64,000 nt of DNA, taken from the NCBI GenBank assembly GCA_027924585.1, contig BSBM01000637.1, positions 4,836,001 to 4,900,000 on the forward strand. The letters are read 5' to 3'. Every line of letters begins with the position of its first letter. The first letter of the stretch is position 1. The position numbers were made by a program, and so were the translations under genes. The notes below the pieces were generated by a model that was not told the origin of the DNA, did no database searches, and saw only the letters and a list, made by a program, of their open reading frames with translations. This document shows, one piece after another, positions 33,952 through 46,125 of the stretch. Origin of the DNA: Larix kaempferi. Lineage: Eukaryota; Streptophyta; Pinopsida; Pinales; Pinaceae.

Positions 33952-33959
33952 TATAAAAG
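33952..33959 (+). promoter_or_regulatory. LTR TATA box (B)
   Basis: TATAAAAG followed by AGAGGCATTCC; the same octamer and context as in P. Likely start of the genomic RNA about 30 bp downstream. Confidence 0.65.
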
Positions 33960-34498
33960 AGAGGCATTCCATTGGGAAAAGGGGGAAGACTCTTGACAGT
34001 ACCAAACTTATGGTCTTGCAGCATTGTGGGGATAGCTAGAGGAGAAGACACTTGGAGCTGGAGGATTGGCTTGGACATCAAGCACCTTTTGTAAGTATTC
34101 TTCAAGTTGCAATGGAATAACTTGTCTTGTTTTCCCAAATCATTTGTGTTAATCTTGTTTTAATGATATGATTTGTATCTTTCATAAGATTTAGATTCTA
34201 ACTCATGTTTCAGGTTGCTAGAGAATAGTGCATTCTTGTGTCTTGGTTCCATTTTGACAGGTTCATCTCTGAGGGCTTGGAGACTGGAGCAAATACCAAA
34301 AACAAGCGTATGGATAGAAGGTTAGTAAAACTTCTTCTACTCTTTCTAGCATTTTAATCTTGAGATGTTTGTTAGATCTAGGGATTCAAGGTAGCATTTT
34401 TTTTTACTTGTTTCTTGCTTTAAAGATTAGTTTAAAGTCTGCTTTAAAGTTAAGAGAACTTTGGCTTATCCGTAGGACAAAATTCTACATAACAAGAA

Positions 34499-34514
34499 TG
34501 GCGACTCCGCTGGG
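34499..34514 (+). other. primer binding site of B
   Basis: TGGCGACTCCGCTGGG four bases after the LTR, the same as in A. Confidence 0.82.
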
Positions 34515-35520
34515 TTTGATTACTGCTTGATTGATTCAATTCACAGTCATTTATCTTTGCATTGTGAGTTTTTGTTGCACTTCAAACCAGTTTGAATCTT
34601 GGTCCTTTTTGACCTTTATTCACTCCTCCTTGCAGTATTTATCTCCCTGTTTGATCACTGAGTCCCCTAGGTTGGCAACAACCCTGAAAACTTCATTTCA
34701 TTTTCTCAAGTTGCGCTTTTTTCTTACCTTGCCACAGTACCGCGCCCTCTAAACTGACTCCAGCGCGGTAGTACCGCGTTCTATTACTTAATACCAGAGC
34801 GGTACTGTCACAGTGCCACGCTCCAGTCAGACCATCACCCGCGGTAGTGTCTGCAAGCTTTTAAATTTTTTTTATCTTTGCTTGGTTTCCAGAGTCTCTC
34901 TCTGCCTTAGACAATGTTTACTGTTGCCTGTTAGTACCCTGGTCAATTTCCAGTCTGCATGGTGTGTTTATTACCCATTTTGTGAGCTTGATTGTTGATT
35001 GAATTAGTGGCACTTTTGACATATGGCTCATTTTTCCAGTCTGATTGCATTGACTTGATTTTTTCACCACAACCAACTTAACACCACTGTTCTCTGTTAC
35101 TGAATACTGTAGTTTTTACAGTCATATTATCATTATCATTTTCAGTAAATTAAAAAGATCATTAGTTGAGAGCAATTTTGTTGTTTAAATTGAAAAAGTC
35201 TAGTGGTATTTTGCATAGGGAAATGAACCGTTGATTTCACCACATAAATTGTCATTGTAGAAGTATTGTAGATTGTAGAATCAGTGTATTGAAAAGAGTG
35301 TTTACTTCAGTTTGGCTTTTTTTATAAATCGAAAAGGAAAAATCTCTTGCTTTGATGTTTGCTTGTGAGAAATCTCATGCATATTTGATCGAAGAACCTC
35401 TATCTTTACCCTAGCTAGATTTCATCGAAGACAAAGGCTTATCTGTGATTCATTCTCATTTGCATAGTTTGAGTCGTCATAACACCATCAAGTTTCATGT
35501 CCACTACCCAATTGAGTAAG
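34515..35520 (+). other. leader of B, variable part
   Basis: No credible ORF. Palindrome cluster at 34734-34850. Confidence 0.7.
34734..34850. repeat. palindrome cluster in B leader
   Basis: CAGTACCGCGCC, CAGCGCGGTAGTACCGCG, AGAGCGGTACTGTCACAGTGCCACGC and CGCGGTAGT follow each other; same place as the cluster in A although the flanks differ. Confidence 0.78.
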
Positions 35521-36003
35521 ACAGCCACTAAAATTAATCACCCTAATTAAACCAACTTTAACCTCACTTGAGGAAATCAAAAGAATTTGGTAGTTAGGTA
35601 GGACACCGGGGATAGGCATCAAAATAATTCCCCCTTGTCACTTTCATCTGAGACATAGTCGTTGTCTTTAGGGAACTAAAATCCTCTAGTACTTATTGAC
35701 ACGGTCACAGCTAGTTTGTGGAGGGGCCTCCTGACTGTTTCCAACTTTCAGGGGTTAAACGGCCGCGAGATTGAGAACCGGACGGACTCTGTGGAATACC
35801 GCACTCCACTTAGCCCTAAGGCAACATCGATCGCTGTCTTCTTCGGAAGGCTGAAGTGCCCAAAACCTTTTCCGACGTGTCATGAACGAGGTAGCTTAGT
35901 ATCTATTCTACTAGGGCTCTTTTACCCAGGATCCCTTTCGGTAGAGGATAATCCTTCTTATATCGGTCTCTCATGTTGTATTGTTCGACTTGGATTTCAT
36001 CGC
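35521..36003 (+). other. highly conserved leader block (B)
   Basis: Counterpart of 14302-14785, with about seven differences. The UUCG-type hairpin is at about 35838-35849. Sequence identity falls quickly on the right side (36004 on), before gag. Confidence 0.75.
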
Positions 36004-36296
36004 CTTGTGAAGGATACAGCCTGTTGAGGTCTCCAGCTCTTAGTTAGGAGTTTGCTTGCTATCTCATCTTTGTAGAGGGTCATTTTTTTTTTCATAGGGA
36101 CTACTTGTTGGCATTCTAGCCATTTTTGTTGATTAGCTCGCTTATTGAGACACCAGTCTCAGTATAGATTTTAGAGCTTGCTTTTTTGGCCTGTGAGCCT
36201 TGCTTTTTCTAGCTCCTCTTCTGCACACTCAGTTGCATTAGAGTTTTTGAGTTCTTTGTTTACGATACTGCCTCCGATTTTCATTTTCCTGTCATC

Positions 36297-39200
36297 ATGT
36301 CAGATCTACCACGAAGATCACGAAGACAACAGGGCCAAAGCCCTCCACCACCACCACCGCCACGGACTACTGGTCCGCCTGCATCATGCATTCCTGCTCC
36401 TCCTGGCCGCGGTGCTGGTCGAGGGAACATTCCACCGCCGATACGTACAACGGCTTCAGTTCCACTCGTAACTGCCACTCACAGCACAGTCTCAGAATCT
36501 ATTGCAGTTTCTGCTACCATTAGCATATCTGAGACCTCCACTGTCACTTCACCCACTGTCATTCCAGATTTATCTATCACAGTGGACACAGTTACCGCAA
36601 CTGAATCTAGTACAACCTAGAGTACTAGACCAGAGATCATCCTTCTACCGGATGTCAGCACTTCCCGTCCATCAGACACTTTTCACAATGATACAGACGA
36701 ATCTGTTGGCACCATAGAAGGGTCCAACCAGGACATACCTGGCTTGATTTCAGTCCCAGGTGGGTACGTTGAAATCATTGAAGATACTCGACTTCCTGAC
36801 ACACCCTTTGAACCTGATTATGGTTTCATCACTTCCCAAGCGAATCTTCCACCTGTTATCACTACGTCACCTAGTGTTCACCCACAGGAAACGAGTTCTT
36901 CAAGCAACGTACCTCGTACTATAGCTCTACCCAACCTCCCACTGGGACACGAAATCATGGCTTCCATCCAGTCTAGTATGGTTAGCCTAGCGAACTCTAC
37001 GTTAGCATCGGCACAACTTAGACGCAGCATAGAGCAAATACTTTCGACAGCGTCTAGATACCCCCCCGTTTCTCGTCCTTCTAACTATAGGGTTCCCAAC
37101 GTCCCGTCTAGCACAGAATTTCATCACTCCTTTGCAGACGGCTCAGGACCTTCGAACTTTACTATACCTAGGTTCCCACCGGATCCCCAAAATCTTTGTC
37201 AGGATATGAACTCGGACCCAGTTCTCGTTGGTCCTCCTATCATTGAACACGTTATGGACGACGCCGATACCCCTGGGCTAAATTCCCCACATTTGCTGTC
37301 ATCACCTATGTTTGGTGCACATTCTATGAGGGATAACCCAGTCTTTTCTCCATCCTCACCTGTCCAATATGGACGACCTCCTCCGCAAATCGGTACTTTT
37401 GGCGCCGTTGGCCAATCCATGATATCATATTTGGCTAGCGATGGAAGAACACCTAGTCATACTGCTGGATCTTCCGTTTCAACCGGAGGATCACCTTCAG
37501 CCACCATTTATACTATTTCAGGAGGTGGACAACCGACTGCAATGGTCCCTAACTCCAACATACAAACCCTCCCTAGTGGGCCATCAACCCAACTAGCTGG
37601 GGGGCAACCTTTTGCTGGGAACCCAGTTCCCAGTCAACAGCCTCCTCATATAGAGCCATCCAACCTAACTGCTGGCGAACAACCTATTGGCTCGATCCAA
37701 CAAACTTCCCAACCAGCAGCGTCTACTCAGTTCGATATGTACAATCCAGCTGGCAGTGGGCAACCCTATTCCGGTGTTCCAACCGGGCCTTACTCTCAAC
37801 AACCCCTGTCAGGCATACTTCCTTCTTGGGATAATCAAATCCCACAGAGTGGGGGGTACTCACTTTTTGGAAACTGGAATCAAGCTGGGGGGCAATCTCA
37901 GATTCCCCCCAACTTGAATTCTGGTTTCCCTTACCCTTCAGCTGCTACAACTCCATGGAATCCATCACTCCAATTCCCACTCGCTCCTCAAGCAGGAACG
38001 AGCCTTCCATGGACACCACCGTCGCAGCCACTCCTCAACCCTGCTATGGGAAACCCTCCACTTGCACAGTATAGTGGTAACATCCCTGGAACACAACAAT
38101 TCCAGGGAACTTTTCCCCAACAAGGAACATCAACTTTTCCTGGGTTCCAGCAACCCCAAGGTACTATACCCACTCAGCATAACACCCACCAACCGGTTGC
38201 TTACAATCAACCGGTTAACTAGATGGCTTACCATCCACAGAATTTCCAGCAGTATCCCGCGGGAAACTCATATGGGTATAACACACAGCAGTATGCTATG
38301 CAGGGCCCTCCAGGGTTCTCGGCACCACATGGTTATTACTCATTCCCGCAGACCAACTGTCAACTTCCCTTTTTGGCCACACTTGATCTACCTGATTTGT
38401 CCAGGCTTATCAACGATCCTATATGGCATGACCCTCACTGGCCACCTATTCCAGCCAAACTACCATCGGACATTCCTAAGTTCGATGCCAAGCCCGGGGA
38501 AGACCCCAAGAACCACGTGATGACCTTCCATCTTTGGTGTTCATCCAACTCCTTGATGGATGATTCCATCTGACTTCGGCTCTTCCAACGCACGCTCACC
38601 GGAACGGCAGCAAAATGGTATATTGAGTTGCCACAACACTCTTTTCGTGATTTCAACACTTTGGCTATGCAGTTTCTGACACATTTCCAGCTCCCCATCC
38701 GGTATGAGACTGGAACAGAACTGCTAACTTCACTGCGTCAAACCACTTCTACACATATTTCGGATCACATCCATGAGTGGCGAAGATGCCGTAGGCTAAT
38801 AAAGGCACCTAGTCCGGATCAGCTACTTGCTGATTGGTTTACAAAATCCTTTTTGCCTCCCATAGCCAGAGATATTGCTATGCACGGACCGGTTACAGAA
38901 GAACAAGCCATCTCAGCAGCACAATACATGGATTTGGTATATACTCAATCCGGTACTTTACATGAACTTCTTCCACATGCCTCCCGCGTTCACACTGATC
39001 CAACAAAGCCTATCACTGAACCACCCATTGATGGTATTGTTGGTTCAGTCAAGGCTCAGCCTGCTACTAACTCGACGGGACAACAAGCTTCTGCTTCCCC
39101 CGCTTTTACCCAGGCCGCTTCAAAAACTTCCACCTCTCCTACTGTCTCCTCCGAAGTAAATGCAGTTCAATCTAAGTCACAACCTTCCGGAGGAAAGAAG

Positions 39201-42200
39201 AAAAACAATCGTGGCAAAACCAAAAAGAACCAGCAAGAGAACCCCAAGCCACAACCTACCCAGAATGACCAGAAACCACGTCGGAAAGCTAAGTTTCCCT
39301 GCTTGATTTGTCAAGATGATCATTATACGCGTGAATGTCCTTACAAAGACGAGGTCAACAAGTTCGTTAAAGGATCCTCTCGTCCGGCAGTACTAACTGA
39401 CCCTTTCCCCCAACAGCAACAGCAAATGGTTGCCCAAGAATTCCCACAAGGGGGAAACCCGACCAATCCTTCCCATGGAGAGACGTCCACAAACCGCGAA
39501 ATCCTAATGACAAGTAATGAGGAGATTAATATCACCACTCGTTCAAAGACTTATGACAACCCTCCAAGTTCAAACAAACAATCGGAGATAGCCAAAGGCA
39601 AATCTCCTGTTGAAGATCCGATTCCTATTCCCCCCCCTAACGGTCATCTCCATATCGAGAGACCACTCATGGACACAGTGCTACGCCCACCCAAGGGCAC
39701 CATACGAAAGGAGACATTTAATCCGAATGCGCGAGCTGCCCAAAACTACAACATTGTTGAGGATTTGGCTCAAGCACCTTGCGCTATGTCGACTCTCGAG
39801 GTTCTCCAACACTGCCCCACGTAGCGCAGAACCCTACTTTCAGCACTGGGGGCACTGGACCCAGATACTTCAAACTCCATCATGTTTAACTTGGAGCACG
39901 CTAAACCTAGGCTTTCTCACCAGTTAGCCTTCCAGGTGCATACGAAAATCCGTGGAAATGTCATCCACCGCACTGTGCTAGATGAAGGTGCTTCCACGTC
40001 GATTATGTCTTTGAACTGCTGGAGAGCCTTAGGCTCACCCGAGGTCACAACTTCTCCTACTACTCTCAGGGCGTTTGATGGACATGGTTTTCAACCATAT
40101 GGACTCATTCCCTCAATCGGTGTTGAACTGGGGGGAAAAACAGTATCCGTACACATCGAAGTCATAGACGCACCTTTGGATTACAATCTCCTACTTGGTC
40201 GGAACTGGTTCTATGCCATGACCGCCATAGCATCTACAGTCGTCCGGATTGTACAATTTCCTCATGAAGGGAAAATTGTCACTATTGATCAACTGGATTA
40301 CTGTATCCTAGACTCCCATCCGAACTCCACCAATACCGTCCCGTTATTGGATCAACCTCGGTACCGGTTCCAAGACATAGGTGTTGATCTCATGAAGGAT
40401 TCTTCCCTCATTGGAGTTTTTCTAGAGCTAGGAACCCATCTTCAACCAGTCAACATGATTTCATCGCATGTCACCCCTTCCGAGGATTCATGGGTGATTC
40501 CGAGTCCTACTCAGGTCCAAGGCTATGGCAATTCCATGCCTTTGAACAGAAACCTTGCAGCATATGACGCGATCCAATCAGCCACAGATTGGGTCGACTG
40601 TTCTACTGATCACACCGTGGCACAGCTCTCGGCTGAAACGCATCCACACCCACCACTTTTTGATCCTCTCAACCTGATTTTTCCTACTGACGAATCAATC
40701 ATGGAGGTTATGTGCGGTGATGAGCCACCATGGGGAGATTTTCATCATCGATCTTCATTCCCCACCATTCAGTCACTTGAGCCTGATACCAAATCCAGCG
40801 CTTCACTTGGGATGGTTCAAACCAAGTTCCCCACTTCCCTCAACGAGGTATTTTCCGAAGGAAACTTGGCCAACCTTATGGAAACCACTCCCATCGATAT
40901 TTAAGTGAAGCCTGGTATCGTGGAAAATGTACACATTGGCAAAACATGTACTCCCCTCGAAACGGAGTTCTACAATGCCTACTTTAAAACTTTCCACGAT
41001 ATTTTTGCTTAGAGTTATGAAGAGATGCCAGGAATTGACCCCTCGATTGTGGTCCACGAAATTCCAACTTTCCCTGGCGCCCGACCTGTTCGGCAAAAGC
41101 TTCGACCCGTTCATCCCCGTAAGGCAGCCGCCATTAAAGCAGAAGTTGAAAAACTTTTGTGTGCTGCTTTTATCTATCCTGTCCCATTGACAAAATGGGT
41201 ATCCAACATCGTTCCCGTAGCCAAAAAATAGGGAACGATTAGAGTCTGTGTTGATTACCGTGATTTGAACAAGGCTTGTCCCAAGGATAACTACCCAACT
41301 CCGTTTATCGACCAGATCATCGATAATTGTGCCTAAAGTGTTATCTTTTCATTTATGGATGGCTTCTCTGGCTATAATCAGATCGATATCCTCCCAGCCG
41401 ACCAGCACAAAACGGCCTTTATCTGCCCTTGGGGGATCTTTGCATATCGAAAGTTACCTTTTGGCCTGAAAAATGCCGGGGCAACTTTCCAACGGGCGAT
41501 GTCCTATGCATTCCATGACATCAAACATATCGTAGAGCCATATCTTGATGATCTTCCTGCTCATTCTCAGACTCGGGAAGACCATCTAGACCACTTGAGT
41601 GCCATCTTCGAAAGGTGCCGGCGCTACAATATACGTTTGAACCCACATTAGTGCGTCTTCTGTGTATAAGCCGGAAAACTGTTGGGCTTCATAGTCTCCA
41701 AAGACGGGATACGTCTAGATCCCGCAAAGGTAGCAGCTATCATAGCCCTGCCTTCACCTACCAATATTCCAGAACTTCAATGTTTGCAAGGGCATGCAAA
41801 CTTTCTACGTCGTTTTATCTGCAATCTGTCCGAGATAACAAAAGGCTACATGCGGCTTCTCAAGAAGAATGTTCCCTTCATATGGGATGATGAATCCCAA
41901 CGCTCCTTTGACAATTTAAAGGCAGCCTTAACAAAAGATCCTGTGATTCAACCCCCCAATTACACATAGGACTACATCCTTTATCTCACAGCCTCGATTA
42001 CCACCATTGGTATGGTGTTAGTCCAGGAAGACCACAATGGCATAGAACATGTGGTGTACTATCTCAGCAAGAGTCTTCTTGACTCTGAAACTCGCTACTC
42101 ACATGTTGAAAAGATGGCTCTGGAAACAGTATTTGCTGTCCAGAGATTCCGTCACTACATCTTACTCCGACGGACCACCGTCATCGCTGATTTCAATCCA

Positions 42201-43661
42201 ATGTACTATATCCTCACACGACAAGTGCTTGGAGGCAAGTACTCCCATTGGATTGTCATCCTTCAAGAGTTTGACTTGGAATTTGTCAAAGCTAAGTCTA
42301 AGAAATCTCTGGTCTTCGCTGAGTTAATTTGTAACCTGCCCCGTGCTACTGAGCAATTCAAGCCCATTGATTCTCTTCCCGATGAATCATTGTTCCTCAT
42401 TAGCACGTCTGATCCGTGGTATGGGGATATTCTCTTATATCTCCAAACCCAACGCTTCCGTCCAGATCTCACCCGCGATGAACGGCGACGTATCAGACAT
42501 CACGCAAAATACTACCTTATAGTGAACGATACTCTGTATCGACATGGTGTCGACACTGTCCTTTGACGCTGTTTGACCTTAGATGAGGCGGAACGCGTCC
42601 TCAATGACTGCCACGCTGGAGCATGTGGTGGTCACCTCTCTGGGATGGCTACAGCCCAGAAAATACTGCGAGCAGGATACTTCTGGCCCTCAATTTTCAA
42701 AGACTGCATCGAAACAGTCAAGAAGTGTCCGCCATGTCAATTCTTTCATAGCAAAGCACGCTCGCATCCTGCTCCACTCCATCCTGTCATTTCCGTCGGC
42801 CCCTTTTCCAAATGGGGCATCGATTTTATGCACTGTAAGCCCACTTCAGCCGGGGGGCATAGCTATGTCATAGTAGCTGTCGACTATTTTACAAAATGGG
42901 CTGAAGCGATGCCTACGTATGCTGAAGATGGCAAAACAGCAGCGCAGTTCATATTCAATCATATTATAGCTAGATTCGGTGTCCCACAGTCGATTGTGAC
43001 CGATCATGGTTCCCATTTCAGGAACCATATGATCGAAGAACTAAGTGCCAAACTGGGTTTTCGCCACGAAAACTCAACGCTGTATTACCCACAAGCTAAT
43101 GGCCAAGTTGAAGCCATTAATAAAGTCCTAAAATGAATGATTCAGCGCATTGTGGGTACCCAGAAATCCAACTGGCACTCAGCTCTGTTCTCAGCACTGT
43201 GGGCATACCGAACCTCAGTGAAAAGTGCTACTGGGTTTACACCATTTCAACTGGTGTACGACCTAGAAGCCATTCTCCCGATTGAATGTGAAATTCCATC
43301 ACTCAAGATAGCCATAGAGCTACTTCCACACACTACTTCCGAAGAGGAACGGTTTCTATACCTAGCCAAGCTAGATGAAACCCGCCGCGACGCCGCTTTG
43401 GCTAATGAAGCTCACAAAAAAAGCGTCAAAGCTCAATACGACAAATCCGTTCAACCTCGGATCTTCAATGAGGGTGACCTCGTACTTACATATGATCAGA
43501 TGCATGATAAGCTTGGAAAAGGTAAACTCGAATCTATGTGGTACGGCCCCTTCATTGTAAAACGTGTCTTAGAAAAAGGAGCCTATGAACTAATCGATTG
43601 TGATGGTACGCCATTGGCATGGCCCCGCAACGGGTTATACCTCAAACGTTTCTACGCGTGA
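36297..43661 (+). pseudogene. gag-pol: gag-pro-RT-RNaseH-integrase polyprotein, interrupted by stops (B)
   Basis: One frame of 2,455 codons with no net frameshift; all pieces start in the same phase. Domains in order: basic/Pro-rich N-terminus (36297), Pro/Gln/Gly-rich low-complexity region (36744-38300), capsid (about 38450-38960, LFQRTLTGTAAKWYIELP), CX2CX3HX4C knuckle (near 39300), retropepsin with LDEGAS (near 39980) and LLLGRNW, RT (about 41040-41960) with MDGFSGYNQI and YLDD, RNase H (to about 42345), integrase (about 42480-43640) with HX6H, CX2C and the D, D, E triad. Stops include TAG 36618, TAG 38220, TGA 38571, TAG 39822, TAA 40902, TAG near 41010, TAG 41229, several in RT, TGA 42564 and TGA 43134. 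Most can be C-to-T or G-to-A changes. It would supply particle and replication enzymes; this copy cannot. Confidence 0.9.
36744..38300 (+). other. low-complexity, prion-like Gag extension
   Basis: About 500 residues before the capsid domain made largely of Pro, Gln, Gly, Ser, Asn and Thr with repeated GGQP, SQQP and FQGTFPQQ-like pieces and few charged residues. Such regions in Ty1 Gag and other proteins favour condensation; here that is inference from composition. Confidence 0.6.
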
Positions 43662-43782
43662 GGTTACCCTACGCGGGTTACTTGTTGTACATAATGTACT
43701 TAGTTTGCTTTTTGCTTTCTTTTAGTTTGCGCGTGGACTTCATGTATCCACTCTTACTTTGACTCGTGAACTTTATGCGCAG

Positions 43783-44195
43783 ATGTCTACCTACTTTGGA
43801 TTCGCCGACGGTGCAAGCCGACATTCCCGGAATCTCGCTTCCGCAGCATGGGTGATCTATTCCCCCACTGGCGAGTTGATTTCTTCAGGAGCCAATTGTT
43901 TAGGTCCTGCAACCAACAACATCGCGGAGTACCATGCAGTCATTGGTCTCTTGACAGAGGTTGCTTCACTCGGGATTGACTCCTTATCAGTCTTTTTAGA
44001 CTCCCAACTCATGGTTTCTCATCTAAACCGTGTTTACACAGTTCGCGATCCTACATTACTTCATTTATTTTGAAGAGTACGCCTCTTGGAATGGTCATTT
44101 AATTTTATCACATATCAACACATACCGAGAGAATTCAATTGTATTGCTGATTCATTGGCCAATTACATTTTGGTTGGCATCTTGCCCATACATAA
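43783..44195 (+). pseudogene. second RNase H ORF downstream of integrase (B)
   Basis: RVT_3-type RNase H beginning at ATG 43783, 121 bases after the integrase stop and in another frame. The four acidic positions are FADGASR (about residue 8), NNIAEYHA, LDSQLMV and, after a stop, NCIADSLAN. A TGA at 44071-44073 (CGA or CAG-type codon in P) and a one-base deletion near 44173 break it. It starts after a pyrimidine stretch ending GCGCAG|ATG, so a spliced mRNA is possible. The RT-linked RNase H of B lacks the first catalytic Asp (LYLTASITTIG), so this domain was probably the working RNase H of the parent element. Confidence 0.82.
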
Positions 44196-44404
44196 AAACA
44201 TCATAAAAAAAAAATAATAAAATGCACAAGTCATTGTAAATATTTAGATCATAAATAGGTCCATATCGCTGTATATAAGAGTGTTTTTTCCAAAATACAT
44301 AAAGTTTGTGTCAAAGACAAAATTGGGGATCAAAGCCCATATACAAAAATTGGCCCTCAAAGCCTACACATCATGTACATGCCGCAAAAAGATCAAAAGA
44401 CCAT

Positions 44405-46125
44405 CTATGGAGATCTAGGAGACCTATCATGTCCCTCATCGGACTCCTCCCGCTGCTGGTGGTAACACACTACAGCTCGAACCACCCTGCGAAGAAGTCG
44501 ACTGATACGACCAGGTACACCTACAGTATGCCGCTGGAGGTGGTAAGGGACGTCATCCATCCGCATAGCAGGGATACCATGAGTCAATCCCTGCAGGTTC
44601 CTCTCAATGTCCTGAACACCTCCTGCCTCGTCTTCATCTTCCTCTTCGTCAGGAACAGCTTGACGATCGACACCACCACGACGTAGTGGAGAGTACCCAG
44701 CTGGCCTCTGTGGTCCACGATCTGCAACATGCATGCGAATATACATTAGGCATCTTTTACACATTCTAAAAAAGAAATAAAAATTAAATATTCAAAAAGG
44801 AAAAAATACATATCCATGAAGGTCATACTAGAGTCATCCCATTCATCATCCTCCGGCAATGCCAAGTCAATGTCCTCACGAAAATCTACCCCTGAGTAGG
44901 GATAGTCATCAATCATAACTATCTGCTCCTCTAGCCAAGAGAAGAAGTCCTCACCAAAGGCTAGCCGCTGAGGTCCCCCGAGGCGTCCAGCATAGTCACT
45001 CCATCGAGCCATCCATGGCTCAGTAGGTGGACGAGGGCGCATAGATATCTGTGGACGCAGTAGTGGCACCCTCGCCAAAACGAAAGTGACCAGGATGCTC
45101 CCATAGCCAAACTGGGTATTTTTCCCAGTCCTACACTTGTGCACTTGTTCTTTCAGATTGGACAACACTGCCTCACACCAGTTGAAAACTGTTCCTCCCA
45201 TGCACTCTGCTGCGAGATTCACTTATGTGCGGGATGCCTGATGTGGACTCACGCTTCCCGCTGCACGCGTGATAGTGAATAGCATGGTTTTTACATGAAG
45301 ATTTATGACCTCCTTTATGGCCACCTTCCCACTTTTCTTACCCGAACCCGCCTGGCAATACCGAGCAATCAAGTCATCTATACTTGATTCTGAAGCTGAG
45401 TATTCGGTAAAGTTCACCCGGGCCCCTCTTTTCGAGAGGCCTGTGAGGAAATAAATATCCTCGAGTTGGATTTCAAGCACATGCTCTCCCACTCGAAAAG
45501 CTCGAATGTCAGGGTCCCACAATTGTATAAGATGAGTAAGGAGCTTGGGTTGCTGGCGAATCCCTTTGGTTTTGAAGAACTTTAGCAAACCACATTCTCG
45601 CAATGCGGTCACGGTTGGTAAGTCATTTTCGGCTGCAAAATCATCCGCTTCATGCTCTCTCTCTTTCCAGCTTACCATTTTGCTCCAAATAAGTTGCAAA
45701 TCCCTGCAAAAGGTCAAACAATGCAGTTAGTAATTATTTAGCAACTTAGTTCCAGCAGAAAATTGGAGAAAATTTGATTTTTTAAACTAAAAATTCGCTT
45801 ATGCCGCGTCTGAGGGATATCCTACCGCGCGGCAGTCCACACTATCGCGCCTCGGTTTGGGGATACCGCGCGGTACTGTTAGATAGTACCGCGTTTTTTC
45901 GATAGGGCCCCCACGCGGTAGTGTGAAGGGCGATTCTTGCTCAAAAGGGCTCGCTAAAAAATCAAATTTTTCCTGGTGAAAGCAAAAAATTCTTACATAA
46001 AATGAAAGAGAGGCTCAAGCACTCCTACCTGGCGCAGATGGCGGTCGAAACGGTGTCCCAGAACTCCCGGTATGGATCCTTGAAATCTTGCTCCTAAATG
46101 GGTGAAAATGTCTCCTTTGGGTAAA
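44405..46125 (-). pseudogene. antisense plant-mobile-domain-like gene with two introns (B)
   Basis: Opposite to gag-pol. Exon 1 ends at 46029 and includes DPYREFWDTVSTAICA; intron 1 is 46028-45704 (GTAGGA to TTTTGCAG, 325 nt); exon 2 is 45703-44829 with LIQLWDPDIRAFRVG and the PMD-like LEIQLEDIYFLTGLSKRG, followed by NWCEAVLSNLKEQVHKC and RVPLLRPQISM; intron 2 is 44828-44722 (GTATGA to GTTGCAG, 107 nt); exon 3 is 44721-44405 with a DEEEDEDE run and an Arg-rich end. Splicing keeps the frame (AG|G and A|AT joins), whereas reading through intron 2 hits a stop. One stop at 45225-45223 is Gln in P; exon 1 lacks one base relative to P near 46095. The start codon is not clear. Intron 1 holds a palindrome cluster. 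Function unknown; capture of a host gene is inferred. Confidence 0.68.
45820..45945. repeat. palindrome cluster in antisense intron 1 (B)
   Basis: TACCGCGCGGCAGT, ACTATCGCGCC, ACCGCGCGGTACTGT, ATAGTACCGCG and CACGCGGTAGTGTG, the counterpart of 3885-3990. Confidence 0.78.

Larger units (their letters stand above)
33507..34494 (+). repeat. 5' LTR of B
   Basis: 988 bp, TGTTATACCTC to CTACATAACA. A palindrome cluster lies at 33668-33782 (including a CTGCAGTCTTTGCAG hairpin) and TATAAAAG at 33952-33959. Confidence 0.95.
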
